A stretch of 64,000 bases of DNA, from assembly GCF_004117875.1 (NCBI RefSeq), contig NZ_RAHW01000007.1:62001-126000 (forward strand), read 5' to 3'. Source of the DNA: Geomonas oryzae. Its GTDB lineage: Bacteria; Desulfobacterota; Desulfuromonadia; Geobacterales; Geobacteraceae. How positions within the stretch are numbered: position 1 is the stretch's first letter; each line of letters begins with the position of its first letter. Positions 25,857-34,973 of the stretch are shown piece after piece. The notes beneath the pieces are model-generated. The model searched no databases. It saw only the letters and a program-made list of their open reading frames with translations, and was not told where the DNA came from. The translations under genes were made by a program, and so were the position numbers.

Positions 25857-28088
25857 ATGAAGAAGACCGCCGAAAAGGGACAGATCCCGGGCCTCACCAA
25901 GAACGCACAGACAGTACTAGAGAAGCGCTACCTGAAGAGGGACCAGTCAGGCAAGCCTCTTGAGACCCCCGCCGACATGTTCCGTCGCGTGGCGACCGCG
26001 ATCGCCCAGGCCGACGCCGTCTTCGACAAGAAAGCCGACCTCTCCGCGCTCTCCGACAAGTTCTACGCGATGATGACCAACTTCGAGTTCCTCCCGAACT
26101 CCCCGACCCTCATGAACGCGGGGCGCGAGCTTGGGCAGCTCTCCGCCTGCTTCGTGCTTCCGGTGGGCGACAGCATGGACGAAATCTTCGAGTCGGTCAA
26201 GCACACCGCGCTGATCCACAAGTCCGGCGGCGGCACCGGCTTCTCCTTCTCCCGCCTGCGCCCGGCCAACGACGTGGTCATGTCCACCACCGGCATCTCC
26301 AGCGGCCCGCTCTCCTTCATGCGCGTCTTCGACGTCGCCACCGAGACCATCAAGCAGGGCGGCACCCGCCGCGGTGCGAACATGGCGATCCTGCGTGTCG
26401 ACCATCCCGACATCATGGACTTCATCATGTGCAAGAACGACCAGCGCCAGCTGAACAACTTCAACATCTCCGTCGGCATCACCGAGGAGTTCATGAAGGC
26501 CGTCGACGCGGACCGCGACTACACCCTGATGAACCCGCGCGACAAGAAACCGGCCGGCAGCCAGAACGCCCGCAAGGTGTTCGCGCGCATCGTGAAGCAG
26601 GCCTGGGAAAACGGCGAGCCGGGCATCATCTTCCTCGACCGTCTGAACAAGGACAACCCGACCCCGCACATAGGCGAGATCGAGTCGACCAACCCCTGCG
26701 GCGAGCAGCCGTTGCTTCCGTACGAGTCCTGCAACCTGGGCTCCATCAACCTCGGCAAGATGGTGGCCGGCGGCAAGGTGAACTGGGACAAGCTGAAAGA
26801 GACGGTGAAGACCGCCGTGCACTTCCTCGACAACGTCATCGAGGTGAACAACTACCCCTTGGCCCAGATCGACGAGATGACCCGCTCCAACAGGAAGATC
26901 GGCCTCGGCGTCATGGGGTGGGCCGACATGCTGATCATGCTCGGCGTCCCCTACGGCTCCGAGGAGTCCATCGAACTCGGCGAGAAGGTGATGCAGTTCA
27001 TCAACGACGAAGGGCACGCCGCCTCCCGCGAGCTCGCCAAAACCCGCGGCGCGTTCCCGAACTTCAAGGGTAGCGTGTACGACGTCCCCGGCGGCGCCGC
27101 GGTGAGAAACGCCACCGTCACCACCATCGCCCCGACCGGCACCATCTCCATCATCGCCAACGCCTCCTCCGGCGTCGAGCCGCTCTTCGCCGTCTCCTTC
27201 GTGCGCCAGGTGATGGACAAGAACATCCTCGTGGAGGTGAACCCGCTCTTCGAGAAGATCGCCAAGGACCAGGGCTTCTACAGCGACGAGCTGATGCAGC
27301 GTATCGCCGAGCACGGCACCGTACAAGACATCAGCGCCATTCCCGAGGACGTGCGCGACGTGTTCGTCACCGCCCACGACATCACCCCCGAAGAGCACAT
27401 CACCATGCAGGCGGCCTTCCAGCGCCACACCGACAATGCGGTATCGAAGACGGTCAACTTCCCGCGTGAAGCGACCATCGAAGACGTCGAGAAGGTGTAC
27501 CGTCTCGCCTACGAGATGAACTGCAAAGGGGTGACCATCTACCGTGACGGCTCCCGCGACGAGCAGGTTCTCTCCGTCGGCAAGAAGGAAGAGCCGAAGG
27601 TTGTCGCGCCGATGACCGCGGAAGAGAAGCGCAACAAGCGCGAGCGTCCGAAGGCGCTCAAGGGTTGGACCTACCAGATGCAGACCGGCTGCGGGCCGCT
27701 GTACATCACCATCAACGAAGACGCCACCGGCCTCTTCGAAGTCTTCACCACCATGGGCAAAGCAGGCGGTTGCGCCGCCAGCCAGTCCGAGGCGATCGGT
27801 CGCATGGTGTCGCTTGCCTGGAGAAGCGGCGTGCAGGCACGTCAGGTCGTGAAGCAGCTCCTCGGCATCTCCTGCCACAGCCCGAGCGGTTTCGGCGACA
27901 ACAAGATCCTTTCCTGCGCCGACGCAGTCGCCAAGGCGATCCAGTCGCACCTGGCGATCACCGGCCATGGTGAAGTCGTCGAAGCCCCCGCCTTCGAGAA
28001 AGGCGCCTGCCCCGAGTGCGGCGGTGTCGTGGAGCACGAAGGCGGCTGCGCCGTCTGCCGCGTCTGCGGCTACTCCGAGTGCGCGTAG
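25857..28088 (+). CDS. nrdJ: Vitamin B12-dependent (class II) ribonucleotide reductase
   Basis: 743-residue adenosylcobalamin-dependent enzyme making deoxyribonucleotides without oxygen-dependent radical formation. Diagnostic parts: SACFVLPVGDSMDEIF, the glycine-rich HKSGGGTGFSFSRLRP, the catalytic ESTNPCGEQPLLPYESCNLGSINL (radical Cys and Glu), and PTGTISIIA. A TSCPD-type region and a Cys-rich tail (CPECGG...CAVCRVCG) supply the reducing thiols. AAGGAG precedes ATG 25857. Monocistronic, with its own promoter and terminator. No B12 riboswitch is visible in the leader. Confidence 0.96.
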   Translation: MKKTAEKGQIPGLTKNAQTVLEKRYLKRDQSGKPLETPADMFRRVATAIAQADAVFDKKADLSALSDKFYAMMTNFEFLPNSPTLMNAGRELGQLSACFVLPVGDSMDEIFESVKHTALIHKSGGGTGFSFSRLRPANDVVMSTTGISSGPLSFMRVFDVATETIKQGGTRRGANMAILRVDHPDIMDFIMCKNDQRQLNNFNISVGITEEFMKAVDADRDYTLMNPRDKKPAGSQNARKVFARIVKQAWENGEPGIIFLDRLNKDNPTPHIGEIESTNPCGEQPLLPYESCNLGSINLGKMVAGGKVNWDKLKETVKTAVHFLDNVIEVNNYPLAQIDEMTRSNRKIGLGVMGWADMLIMLGVPYGSEESIELGEKVMQFINDEGHAASRELAKTRGAFPNFKGSVYDVPGGAAVRNATVTTIAPTGTISIIANASSGVEPLFAVSFVRQVMDKNILVEVNPLFEKIAKDQGFYSDELMQRIAEHGTVQDISAIPEDVRDVFVTAHDITPEEHITMQAAFQRHTDNAVSKTVNFPREATIEDVEKVYRLAYEMNCKGVTIYRDGSRDEQVLSVGKKEEPKVVAPMTAEEKRNKRERPKALKGWTYQMQTGCGPLYITINEDATGLFEVFTTMGKAGGCAASQSEAIGRMVSLAWRSGVQARQVVKQLLGISCHSPSGFGDNKILSCADAVAKAIQSHLAITGHGEVVEAPAFEKGACPECGGVVEHEGGCAVCRVCGYSECA

Positions 28089-28168
28089 CGAGGTAGTTTG
28101 AAGGGACAGCTGCGAGGGGTCTTAAAGACGCGCTGAGCAAAGAGTAAAAATGAAGTAGCATTACACGA

Positions 28169-28202
28169 AGGGGGCCGCATGCATGTGCGGTCCCCTTTTC
28201 GT
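28169..28202 (+). terminator. Intrinsic terminator of nrdJ
   Basis: Twelve-pair stem AAGGGGGCCGCA / TGCGGTCCCCTT with a 6-nt loop, then a T-rich tail (TTCGTTTTC), 80 bp after the nrdJ stop. Confidence 0.8.
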
Positions 28203-28267
28203 TTTCGAACCAGCCCTGATGCCCCCCCCTAGCCTTTGGCTTACAAAATATCCCGACCTGAAAAAAC

Positions 28268-28294
28268 GCCCGCTTCAGCATGTCCTGAAGCGGG
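28268..28294 (-). terminator. Intrinsic terminator of the minus-strand outer-membrane gene
   Basis: Perfect 11-bp stem GCCCGCTTCAG / CTGAAGCGGGC, 5-nt loop; on the minus strand it runs into GTTTTTTC. It lies 28 bp after the stop of the gene at 28322. Confidence 0.85.
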
Positions 28295-28321
28295 CGGCTA
28301 CTACCTGATTCTACTCTCCTG

Positions 28322-29155
28322 CTAGAAGAGGTAATACAGGGAAAGCCCGGCGCGGTAACCGTCCACGGATTCGAGGCGGATGTCGGATCCTTTTTCTTTC
28401 TGGTCAGTGGCGACTACGTAGGCGACGCTCGGAAGCAGATAGAGGTTGTGCGCCATCTGGATATAGCTGGCAAGTTCGAAGTTGAATTCCTCATTGGCCG
28501 TAACATTGCTCGTTGAGGTGTTGAAGTTGGCGTCGATCTTCGCGTCGAGGGTCACCGTATGGTTCATTTCCTTCTCCAGGCCCAGAGAGATGGTATGGGT
28601 GTCCTGCTCGCCGTGATTGCGAATGGTGGCGCGATAGATGGCATACGGGGTGTTATGATCACCCAGGTTGGTGCTCGCGGCGATGAAGGGGCTCACGTCG
28701 GTGGTGCCGGTGCCGGCGTCATCGTTGCCTGCCGTATCGAATTTGAGGCCCAGGCCCGCAACCACCGTGAACGGCTCTTCCTCACCGCCGAGCAGGCGGT
28801 ATTTCGCCTGGAGTGCGAAGTCCCCAAAGCCGTCCCGTTTCTCATACTCGGGCTCGAGCCCGTCAACCTGCACTTTCATCCGTTCGCTGAAAACGTATGG
28901 CATGAAAGCGGACACTTCCAAGCCGTGCCCAAGGCCGACACCGAGGGAGTAGATGGATTCCGTAGTGTTCGTAAAAATTTTGCCCGATTCAACAGCGCCT
29001 TTCACGTCGCCGCTTGCGTGGGCGTACTCGAACTGCGCCTGTGCCTCAACTTGGTTCTTATTGAGAACCTCCGTGACGAGCAATTTGTGCTCCGCGTGGG
29101 CCGCGCCCGCGGTCAAAAGCACTCCTCCCAGTACAGCCGTAATCATTTTCTTCAT
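28322..29155 (-). CDS. Outer-membrane beta-barrel protein, transporter/porin-like
   Basis: 277 residues. Signal peptide (MKKMITAVLGGVLLTAGAAHA), then amphipathic strands (VEAQAQFEYAHASGDV, GFGDFALQAKYRLL, FTVVAGLGLKFDTA) ending in aromatic YRAGLSLYYLF, typical for a barrel recognised by BAM. Resembles the family of phenol-degradation-associated and other uncharacterised barrels; no substrate can be inferred. ATG 29155 with GGAGGAG 7 nt upstream is preferred to the frame opening at 29203. Monocistronic. Confidence 0.75.
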   Translation of the reverse strand: MKKMITAVLGGVLLTAGAAHAEHKLLVTEVLNKNQVEAQAQFEYAHASGDVKGAVESGKIFTNTTESIYSLGVGLGHGLEVSAFMPYVFSERMKVQVDGLEPEYEKRDGFGDFALQAKYRLLGGEEEPFTVVAGLGLKFDTAGNDDAGTGTTDVSPFIAASTNLGDHNTPYAIYRATIRNHGEQDTHTISLGLEKEMNHTVTLDAKIDANFNTSTSNVTANEEFNFELASYIQMAHNLYLLPSVAYVVATDQKEKGSDIRLESVDGYRAGLSLYYLF

Positions 29156-29289
29156 GTAGCAGTCTCCTCCTTCATTGAAATTCATCACCGCCGCCTGCCT
29201 CACATTTCAGAGCTTCAACCATGCAGGGCGACGAAGGCAAAATATTTTAATACAACAAATGATCGTGACAAACAACGTTAAATGCCTGA

Positions 29290-30058
29290 GATCCTATTAG
29301 GAAGACATTCCTCGTGTGACGGAAGCGTTCCGTCGCCCGGCGAATGCGTTCCTCGGGGCACGGAAGCGTTCCGTCGCTCAACGAATGCGTTCTTCGGTGC
29401 ACGGAAGCGTTCCGTCGCTCAACGAATGCATTCTTCGGGTCACGGAAGCGTTCCGTCGCTCAGCGGATGCATTCCTCGGGGCACGGAAGCGTTCCGTCGC
29501 TCAACGAATGCATTCTTCGGGTCACGGAAGCGTTCCGTCGCTCAGCGGATGCATTCCTCGGGGCACGGAAGCGTTCCGTCGCTCAGCGGATGCATTCCTC
29601 GGGGCACGGAAGCGTTCCGTCGCTCGGCGGATGCATTCTTCGGGGCACGGAAGCGCTCCGTCGCTCGACAGATGCATTCCTCCGGGCACGGAAGCGCTCC
29701 GTCGCTCAGCGGATGCATTCCTCGGGGCACGGAAGCGTTCCGTCGCTCGACGGATGCATTCTTCGGGACAGGGAAGCGTTCCGTCGCTCAGCGGATGCAT
29801 TCCTCGGGGCACGGAAGCCTTCCGTCACTCGACGGATGCATTCTTCGGGGCAGGGAAGCGTTCCGTCGCTCAGCGGATGCATTCCTCGGGGCACGGAAGC
29901 CTTCCGTCACTCGACGGATGCATTCTTCGGGGCAGGGAAGCGTTCCGTCACTCAGCGGATGCATTCCTCGGGACACGGAAGCCTTCCGTCACTCGACGGA
30001 TGCATTCTTCGGGGCAGGGAAGCGTTCCGTCACTCCAAGAATGGGTTCGCGGACCGAG
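29290..30058. repeat. Tandem array, 18 copies of a 41-bp unit
   Basis: Unit starts GGAAGC at 29321 and recurs every 41 bp up to 30018 (18 copies), preceded by a decayed part-copy at 29290-29320. Each unit has a hairpin-forming dyad ACGGAAGCGTTCCGT and a second dyad around GAATGCATTC or GGATGCATTCC. From 29772 to 30017 the array has a higher-order 82-bp period (alternating GGAAGCG and GGAAGCC units), indicating recent unequal exchange. All three plus frames are open through it because the unit lacks stops in any frame; the period is not a multiple of three and there is no ribosome site, so coding is unlikely. Confidence 0.9.
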
Positions 30059-30161
30059 GGGCCTTCCGGATGTTGAACGGATGATGTGACAAGATGCATG
30101 GAGGCGGGGGCCGGTCCCCGCAGCATAGGGACCGGCCGATTGCTGCGGTCACGTCGGCGGG

Positions 30162-30815
30162 CTAGGTAATAACGATCCCAACGGGTTCACTCCACGGACC
30201 GTACTCGTTGTTGCCGACACTTCTGACTCTGAAATAATACCAGGTCGCCCGTTCCCGATTGCCAATGATGGTCCGAACCAACGTCAACTGAGCGTAATCT
30301 TCGAATGATTCTTCCCCCTGCGGATGTCCCTTGCAAATCTGCAATTGGTAGGAACCGGCCCCGGGGTCTTTATCCCAACTCACGGTGACCTCCCCGATTT
30401 GCGGGCCGTTCTTCACCCTAAGCACGTGGCCTAAAAAAGAAACGGGCCGGGCGTAAATCCTTTTAGTCTTTTCCTTCAAGGTGAAGCCGTTGTTATGAAG
30501 CCACGCCTCGTCTTTATCCTTCTTTGCCCTGATCACGAGGTAGGCGGCGTTGATATAAACATCGTCCACCGCCGCCGAGGTGGCCATCTGGAGTCCTTTC
30601 GTCGTGCGCAAGTTAAGCGCCAAAGCCTTCTCCCATTCATTCGCGATGTTTTCCTTGTGGATCCTGAATTGCGGTGACGTCGGCACCCATGAGTCCATCA
30701 GGGTACTGATCTTGATGTGCGCAGCCTGTAAAGTGGCGGCATCATCGAGCCACGTCACAAATTGCGGAGGGGCCATACTCGCATGGTTCATCACGAATCT
30801 GTCCGTAGGGTTCAT
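30162..30815 (-). CDS. Hypothetical protein with a C-terminal fibronectin-III-like domain
   Basis: 217 residues, no signal peptide or membrane segment. Residues about 130-217 look like a single fibronectin type III domain (GEVTVSWDKDPGAGSYQLQI, WYYFRVRSVGNNEYGPWSEP). The first 130 residues are unrecognised, helical and charged (IHKENIANEWEKAL). GGAGGAG lies 4 nt before the ATG. It stands alone between the 41-bp array and a long gene-free region. Function unknown; similar small proteins are sometimes encoded near surface or phage-related genes, but nothing here supports that. Confidence 0.65.
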   Translation of the reverse strand: MNPTDRFVMNHASMAPPQFVTWLDDAATLQAAHIKISTLMDSWVPTSPQFRIHKENIANEWEKALALNLRTTKGLQMATSAAVDDVYINAAYLVIRAKKDKDEAWLHNNGFTLKEKTKRIYARPVSFLGHVLRVKNGPQIGEVTVSWDKDPGAGSYQLQICKGHPQGEESFEDYAQLTLVRTIIGNRERATWYYFRVRSVGNNEYGPWSEPVGIVIT

Positions 30816-31322
30816 GTCTCTCCTCCCGTAAAATGAATTTTCTCCAATCTACCAGAGCATTCCACGCCGTCAAGTGGCTCGTCTCACCACCGCTCCCCCC
30901 CATACCCGGTGGATCGCTTAACGAATGCCCGTGGCGTAGCGTCACGGGTCGGAAGCCGCACCGCATGAAACAAGAAGCAAAGTAGTAACGAGGGTGGCAT
31001 TAAGACGGACGCGCTGAGCATGTAGTATTGGACCTATCAATGCGGGTACTATTGGTTTGTGGGGGGATGCGCGCCGGAATGGAAACGATGCTGACTGCCG
31101 CCGGAGTTTGGCTGGCAGGTCACGGGGCAAACCAGCAACGGAAGTAGTGCCGTCTCAGGCGGACCGGGGAAAAGATGTGGGCTTACTGTATCAATAAAAG
31201 TTGCAGGAAGCACTAAAAGTCATAGACTTGCACTCATTGCACCTGCAGAAAGGAGGGTAGGCGGCTCGAGCAGGATGGATCTTTAGTTGCTGTCACAAGC
31301 AGTCACTCAAAAGGAGGATTCT
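30816..31322. other. Gene-free 0.5-kb region, unassigned
   Basis: No convincing gene on either strand. The part 30930-31190 has several local inverted repeats and GC-rich blocks (for example around 31117-31165, where GGGGCAAACC is followed by GTGCCGTCTCAGGCGG), suggesting structured RNA or the remnant of an element. The right end should carry the promoter of the GDSL gene; I see no strong boxes. Confidence 0.4.
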
Positions 31323-32282
31323 ATGGCAACGATTCTTCCCAAGCTGCGGGCAACACTGGGGCTTCTTCTGGTCTTCTCACTTATGGTACCGGCGTGGGCC
31401 GGGGCACAGACATCATTCAACCGGATCATCGTCTTCGGCGACAGCCTCTCCGACCCTGGCAACGCATTTGCCATCTCCGGCACGGCAAACACACCTCCCT
31501 ACCAGTTCCTCGACGAGTTGCTGATACCAGACAGGCCTTACGCAAGAGGCGGCCACCACTTCAGCAACGGCATGACCTGGATCGAGCAGTTGGCACGTCA
31601 GCTCTCGCTTTCGGGCAACACCCGTCCGGCCTTCCGCGACTTCGGGGGCGCCGCGACCAACTACGCAATCGGCGGGGCCAGGGCATGCGACAAGGCAGGC
31701 AAGGCAACCATGAGCTACGAGGTAAACACCTTCCTCAACGTTTTCGGCGGCCACGCCCCGGCAGACGCCCTTTACGTCATTGAATTCGGAGGCAATGACA
31801 TAAGGGACGCCCTCGATGAGCAGAATCCCGGCATCATCGATCAGGCGGTGTCGTCGGTACAGTCAAACATCACCGCCCTTTACAACGCAGGCGCCAGGAA
31901 GTTCCTGGTCTGCTTCGCTCCGGATCTCTCTCTTACCCCGGCGCTCATCGCTACCGACAAAGTAGTGCCGGGAGCGGCTACCGCAGCCCGCCAGATATCG
32001 CAATACTACAACTACCTGCTCGACTACCTTCTGACCTCGATGTCCTCCCAGCTAGCCGACATGGAGGTGGTAAGAGTCGACCTTTTCAGCACGCTGGGAG
32101 AAATAGTCGGCAACCCGGCCGAATTCGGACTCAGCGTCGTCGACGCCACCTGCGTCACGCCCGGCTTCGCCCCCTACGCCTGTAGCACTCCCAACACCTT
32201 CCTGTTCTGGGACGGCATACATCCAACGGAGAAGGTGCATTCCATTTTTGCGCAACGGGCGCTGTCTGAGCTGGTTAAGTGA
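31323..32282 (+). CDS. Secreted SGNH/GDSL esterase-lipase
   Basis: 319 residues with signal peptide (cleavage near WAGAQ). SGNH blocks: catalytic serine in IVFGDSLSDPGNAF (block I), glycine in the AIGGARA region, GGND in IEFGGNDIRDAL (block III), and the Asp-His pair in FWDGIHPTEKVH (block V). Hydrolyses ester bonds of lipids or acylated sugars outside the cytoplasm; exact substrate unknown. AAGGAGG before ATG 31323 rules out the upstream in-frame start at 31287. Single gene with its own terminator. Confidence 0.9.
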   Translation: MATILPKLRATLGLLLVFSLMVPAWAGAQTSFNRIIVFGDSLSDPGNAFAISGTANTPPYQFLDELLIPDRPYARGGHHFSNGMTWIEQLARQLSLSGNTRPAFRDFGGAATNYAIGGARACDKAGKATMSYEVNTFLNVFGGHAPADALYVIEFGGNDIRDALDEQNPGIIDQAVSSVQSNITALYNAGARKFLVCFAPDLSLTPALIATDKVVPGAATAARQISQYYNYLLDYLLTSMSSQLADMEVVRVDLFSTLGEIVGNPAEFGLSVVDATCVTPGFAPYACSTPNTFLFWDGIHPTEKVHSIFAQRALSELVK

Positions 32283-32290
32283 CCGGATGC

Positions 32291-32327
32291 AAAAACCGGA
32301 GCCTCTCGCAGAGGAGCTCCGGTTTTT
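32291..32327 (+). terminator. Intrinsic terminator of the GDSL gene
   Basis: Stem AAAAACCGGAGC / GCTCCGGTTTTT with an inner CTCT/AGAG pair and ending in a T run; A-run on the other side makes it usable in both directions. Confidence 0.85.
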
Positions 32328-32614
32328 GCCGTCGGCCCGATGCAGTCTCCTGCCCACCCTCTTTTCAATGCAATTCATGCAGCTAATCAGAAACTTACAC
32401 TCTTTTTCATGCATCAAAGAGCTTGACTTCATCTCACTAAGACATACTCTTTTGACAGAGGTCTGTGATGCATGGTCCTCTTTAATCATTGCCGGATACA
32501 AGGCGCTGCTCCACTGATACAGATCTCCCCGACTTTAAGCAACAAGGGGCGTCGACCGGGCCGGAAAACCCGGCACCCTTTTGCCGCACCGAAATCGGAA
32601 AAGGAGGGACGATC

Positions 32615-33061
32615 ATGAGATCTAAAGGGACAGTTGCCTCAATGACGACAGCGGTGATCTTGCTGCTCGCGGTGCTCGCCGGTTGTGCCACGGAGTTGAG
32701 CGGACCGCAAAAAGCGGAGCTCAAGTGGTACCGCAACAACGGACTGGCGGTCCAGGAGAAGGATCCCGCTACGGCGGCATGGCTGGGCATCCTTCCTGGT
32801 GGAGGGTCCTTCTATACCAGGAACTACGGCATAGGCATCGTCAACCTGCTTTGCTGGCCGATATCCGTGGCATGGGACCCGGTCAGCGGGTACAACGGTG
32901 CCGAAACGCTCAACTACATGAGCACGGTATCGGTGGTTGAGAAGAAACGCAACAAGGAGATCACGACGCTCGACTCGAAACTCGCAGCGGGTACCATCTC
33001 AAAGGATGAGTACCTGAAACTCAAAAACGAGTGCGAGAAGCGCTACTCACCGGAGATCTAG
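32615..33061 (+). CDS. Small lipoprotein, uncharacterised
   Basis: 148 residues with a lipoprotein signal (lipobox LAGC, Cys about residue 24 from MRSKGTVASM). The conserved-looking core LGILPGGGSFYTRNYGIGIVNLLCWPISVAWDP resembles a short hydrophobic re-entrant or TM2-like hairpin, and the C-terminus is a charged helix. AAGGAGG precedes ATG 32615 and decides it over the frame opening at 32489. Envelope-anchored; function unknown. About 330 bp of gene-free DNA precede it, with a TTGACT/TACTCT pair near 32423-32450 as a possible promoter. Confidence 0.75.
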   Translation: MRSKGTVASMTTAVILLLAVLAGCATELSGPQKAELKWYRNNGLAVQEKDPATAAWLGILPGGGSFYTRNYGIGIVNLLCWPISVAWDPVSGYNGAETLNYMSTVSVVEKKRNKEITTLDSKLAAGTISKDEYLKLKNECEKRYSPEI

Positions 33062-33096
33062 ACATCTGACAGCGCCACAACACCCGCAAGAGACTT

Positions 33097-33134
33097 ACAC
33101 GAGAACCCGCGGCGGCGGGTTCTCGTGTTTTATT
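33097..33134 (+). terminator. Intrinsic terminator of the lipoprotein gene
   Basis: Perfect 14-bp stem ACACGAGAACCCGC / GCGGGTTCTCGTGT with a 4-nt loop, followed by TTTATTT. Confidence 0.88.
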
Positions 33135-33326
33135 TCCCCACTTTTCCTGCCTTTGCAAAAAACTCGGCGCTGCCCGTACCGACCTCCCCAACCGGTCCCT
33201 TCATTCCAAGGCACCGCTCCTTCGACGACGATCACTTGACCATCGGACCTTTTTTGCATTGGCAAACTCCCCTTTTTATGAAATGGTACTTGGCCTAGCG
33301 GGAGATCAGGTCTTTCGGGAGCACCT

Positions 33327-33974
33327 ATGAAAAAGATACTCGCCGTAGAAGACAGCAAGGTGTCGCAGGCCCATCTGCGCGACATACTCGAAGGCGCATA
33401 TGAGGTCAGGGTGGAAGAAGACGGCGCATCGGCGCTCTCCGCCGTGGTGGAAATGCCCCCGGACTTGATTCTGCTCGACGTGAACCTCCCGGTGATGAAC
33501 GGCTATGACGTTTGCCGCCGGTTGAAGGGTGATGTGAGGACGCGCGAGATCCCCATCATATTCCTCACCGGCTGCGATTCCGGGGGGGAAAAGGTGAAGG
33601 GGTTCGAGGCAGGGGCGGACGACTACATCGTGAAGCCTTTCCACCCCGAGGAACTCCTGGCGCGGGTCTCACTACACCTCGCTTCGAGGCGTGAAAAGCA
33701 GATGGCCCTAGAGCTCGAAAGGCTCAAGTTGCTGCGGGAAATGGCGGTCGCGATAAGCCACGAATTCAACAACCCGCTCACCGCGATCCTCTGGCACCTC
33801 CGCCTCGCCTCCCGCGATGTCGGCGATGAAGAAAAGGTCCGGACGCATCTTTCGGACATGCAGCTTGAGCTGGACAAGATACGCCGCATCGTGGCGCGAC
33901 TGGCGGAAGCGTCCAGGGACGCGAAGACGGAGTACGTCATGGGCGAGGCTATGATAGACGTGAACCGGATCTGA
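33327..33974 (+). CDS. Response regulator with C-terminal histidine-kinase DHp helix but no ATPase
   Basis: 215 residues. Receiver domain (1-120) with phospho-acceptor Asp51 (LILLDVNLPVMNGY), the acidic pair in AVEDS and Lys103 (VKPF). Residues 125-200 form a HisKA-like helical hairpin with an H-box AISHEFNNPLTAI (His145). The protein stops before any HATPase_c domain. It may be a phosphotransfer or dimerisation module that needs a partner kinase in trans, or a truncated hybrid kinase. It starts 15 bp after a GGGAG ribosome site and is followed by an unrelated transporter 37 bp later. Confidence 0.83.
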   Translation: MKKILAVEDSKVSQAHLRDILEGAYEVRVEEDGASALSAVVEMPPDLILLDVNLPVMNGYDVCRRLKGDVRTREIPIIFLTGCDSGGEKVKGFEAGADDYIVKPFHPEELLARVSLHLASRREKQMALELERLKLLREMAVAISHEFNNPLTAILWHLRLASRDVGDEEKVRTHLSDMQLELDKIRRIVARLAEASRDAKTEYVMGEAMIDVNRI

Positions 33975-34011
33975 GTTGCCGGTTGCGGCATTGCAGGAGA
34001 ATCAGGCAGGA

Positions 34012-34920
34012 ATGGAAAATTTCATCATCATCGGCGTGTTCGTACTGCTCGGGATGCTCTTTCGCCGTCTCGAGGCCTTCCCGAAGGATTCGGCGCAAGT
34101 GCTGAACATGTTCGCCCTCTACGTGTCGCTGCCGGCGCTTATCCTCCTCAAGGTGCCGCAGATCGTCTTCTCACGCGACATCCTCACCGCCGCGCTCGTG
34201 CCTTGGGGGATGCTCTTCCTGTCGGTGGCCGCAGTACTCGGGGCGGCACGGCTGTGGCACTGGGATCGTGCATCGGTCGGGGTGCTGCTCCTCGTGGTAC
34301 CGCTAGGCAACACCTCGTTTCTTGGCGTCCCCATGGTCCAGGCTTTCTTCGGAGCGGCCGGCCTTCCCTACCTCATCATCTACGACCAGTTGGGAACCAT
34401 GATCATCATGGTGACCTACGGCTCGATGATTCTTGCCCTCTACGGCAAGGACGGATCGGTGCGCCTGTCGGCCATGGTGCGCAAGATGCTTCTCTTCCCC
34501 CCCACCATCGCCCTGCTGGTCGCCCTTGCCGCCCGCTCCTGGCCTTACCCGGAGAAGCTCGCCCAGGCGCTGCAAAACGTCTCTCTCACCCTCGTCCCAG
34601 TGGTCATGACGGCGATCGGCCTGCAGATGAGGCTGAGACTGCCGCGCAGGGTGCTCGGGCCGCTTGCCTTCGGGCTGTCGCTGAAGCTCGCGGCGGCACC
34701 GCTCCTCGCCCTCGCGGTCTGCCGGATGGCGGGGGTTGCCGGCATGGTGGTCGACGTGTCGATCCTCGAAGCGGCCATGCCGCCTATGGTGACGGCCGGT
34801 GCGCTCGCCGTCGTCGCCGGGATGGAGGCCGACCTCGCCGTGGCCATGATAGGGATAGGCATCATCCTCTCCTTCGGAACCATCCCCGCCGTCTACTGGC
34901 TGACACGCCTCACCGCCTGA
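34012..34920 (+). CDS. AEC-family (auxin efflux carrier-like) transporter
   Basis: 302 residues, about ten membrane helices in two halves of five, as in the bile/auxin carrier fold. Typical segments: LNMFALYVSLPALILLKVP, VVPLGNTSFLGVPMVQAFFG, SILEAAMPPMVTAGALAVVAG. Such proteins export organic acids or malonate-like anions; substrate unknown. ATG 34012 has AGGAGA upstream and gives the family N-terminus; the frame opens slightly earlier (33976). Confidence 0.85.
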   Translation: MENFIIIGVFVLLGMLFRRLEAFPKDSAQVLNMFALYVSLPALILLKVPQIVFSRDILTAALVPWGMLFLSVAAVLGAARLWHWDRASVGVLLLVVPLGNTSFLGVPMVQAFFGAAGLPYLIIYDQLGTMIIMVTYGSMILALYGKDGSVRLSAMVRKMLLFPPTIALLVALAARSWPYPEKLAQALQNVSLTLVPVVMTAIGLQMRLRLPRRVLGPLAFGLSLKLAAAPLLALAVCRMAGVAGMVVDVSILEAAMPPMVTAGALAVVAGMEADLAVAMIGIGIILSFGTIPAVYWLTRLTA

Positions 34921-34973
34921 CACCATGCTCCCCGCCGGGACTGCGCCTCCGGCGGGGCTTGCTCTGACCGCAG

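Noticed and set aside
25947..28037. Long antisense frame opposite nrdJ
   Set aside because: A shadow of high-GC coding sequence; the plus frame encodes a full class II ribonucleotide reductase.
29290..30058. CRISPR array
   Set aside because: There are no variable spacers between conserved repeats; adjacent units are near-identical end to end, and no cas genes are present.
29282..30089. Three overlapping plus-strand frames of about 250 codons (and several minus ones) across the repeat array
   Set aside because: They exist only because the 41-bp unit has no stop codon in these frames; the period is not a multiple of 3, there is no ribosome site and changes do not favour one frame.
31117..31170. 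c-di-GMP (GEMM) riboswitch upstream of the GDSL gene
   Set aside because: GGGGCAAACC resembles the 5' part, but the obligatory GGGACGCAAAGCC counterpart is missing.
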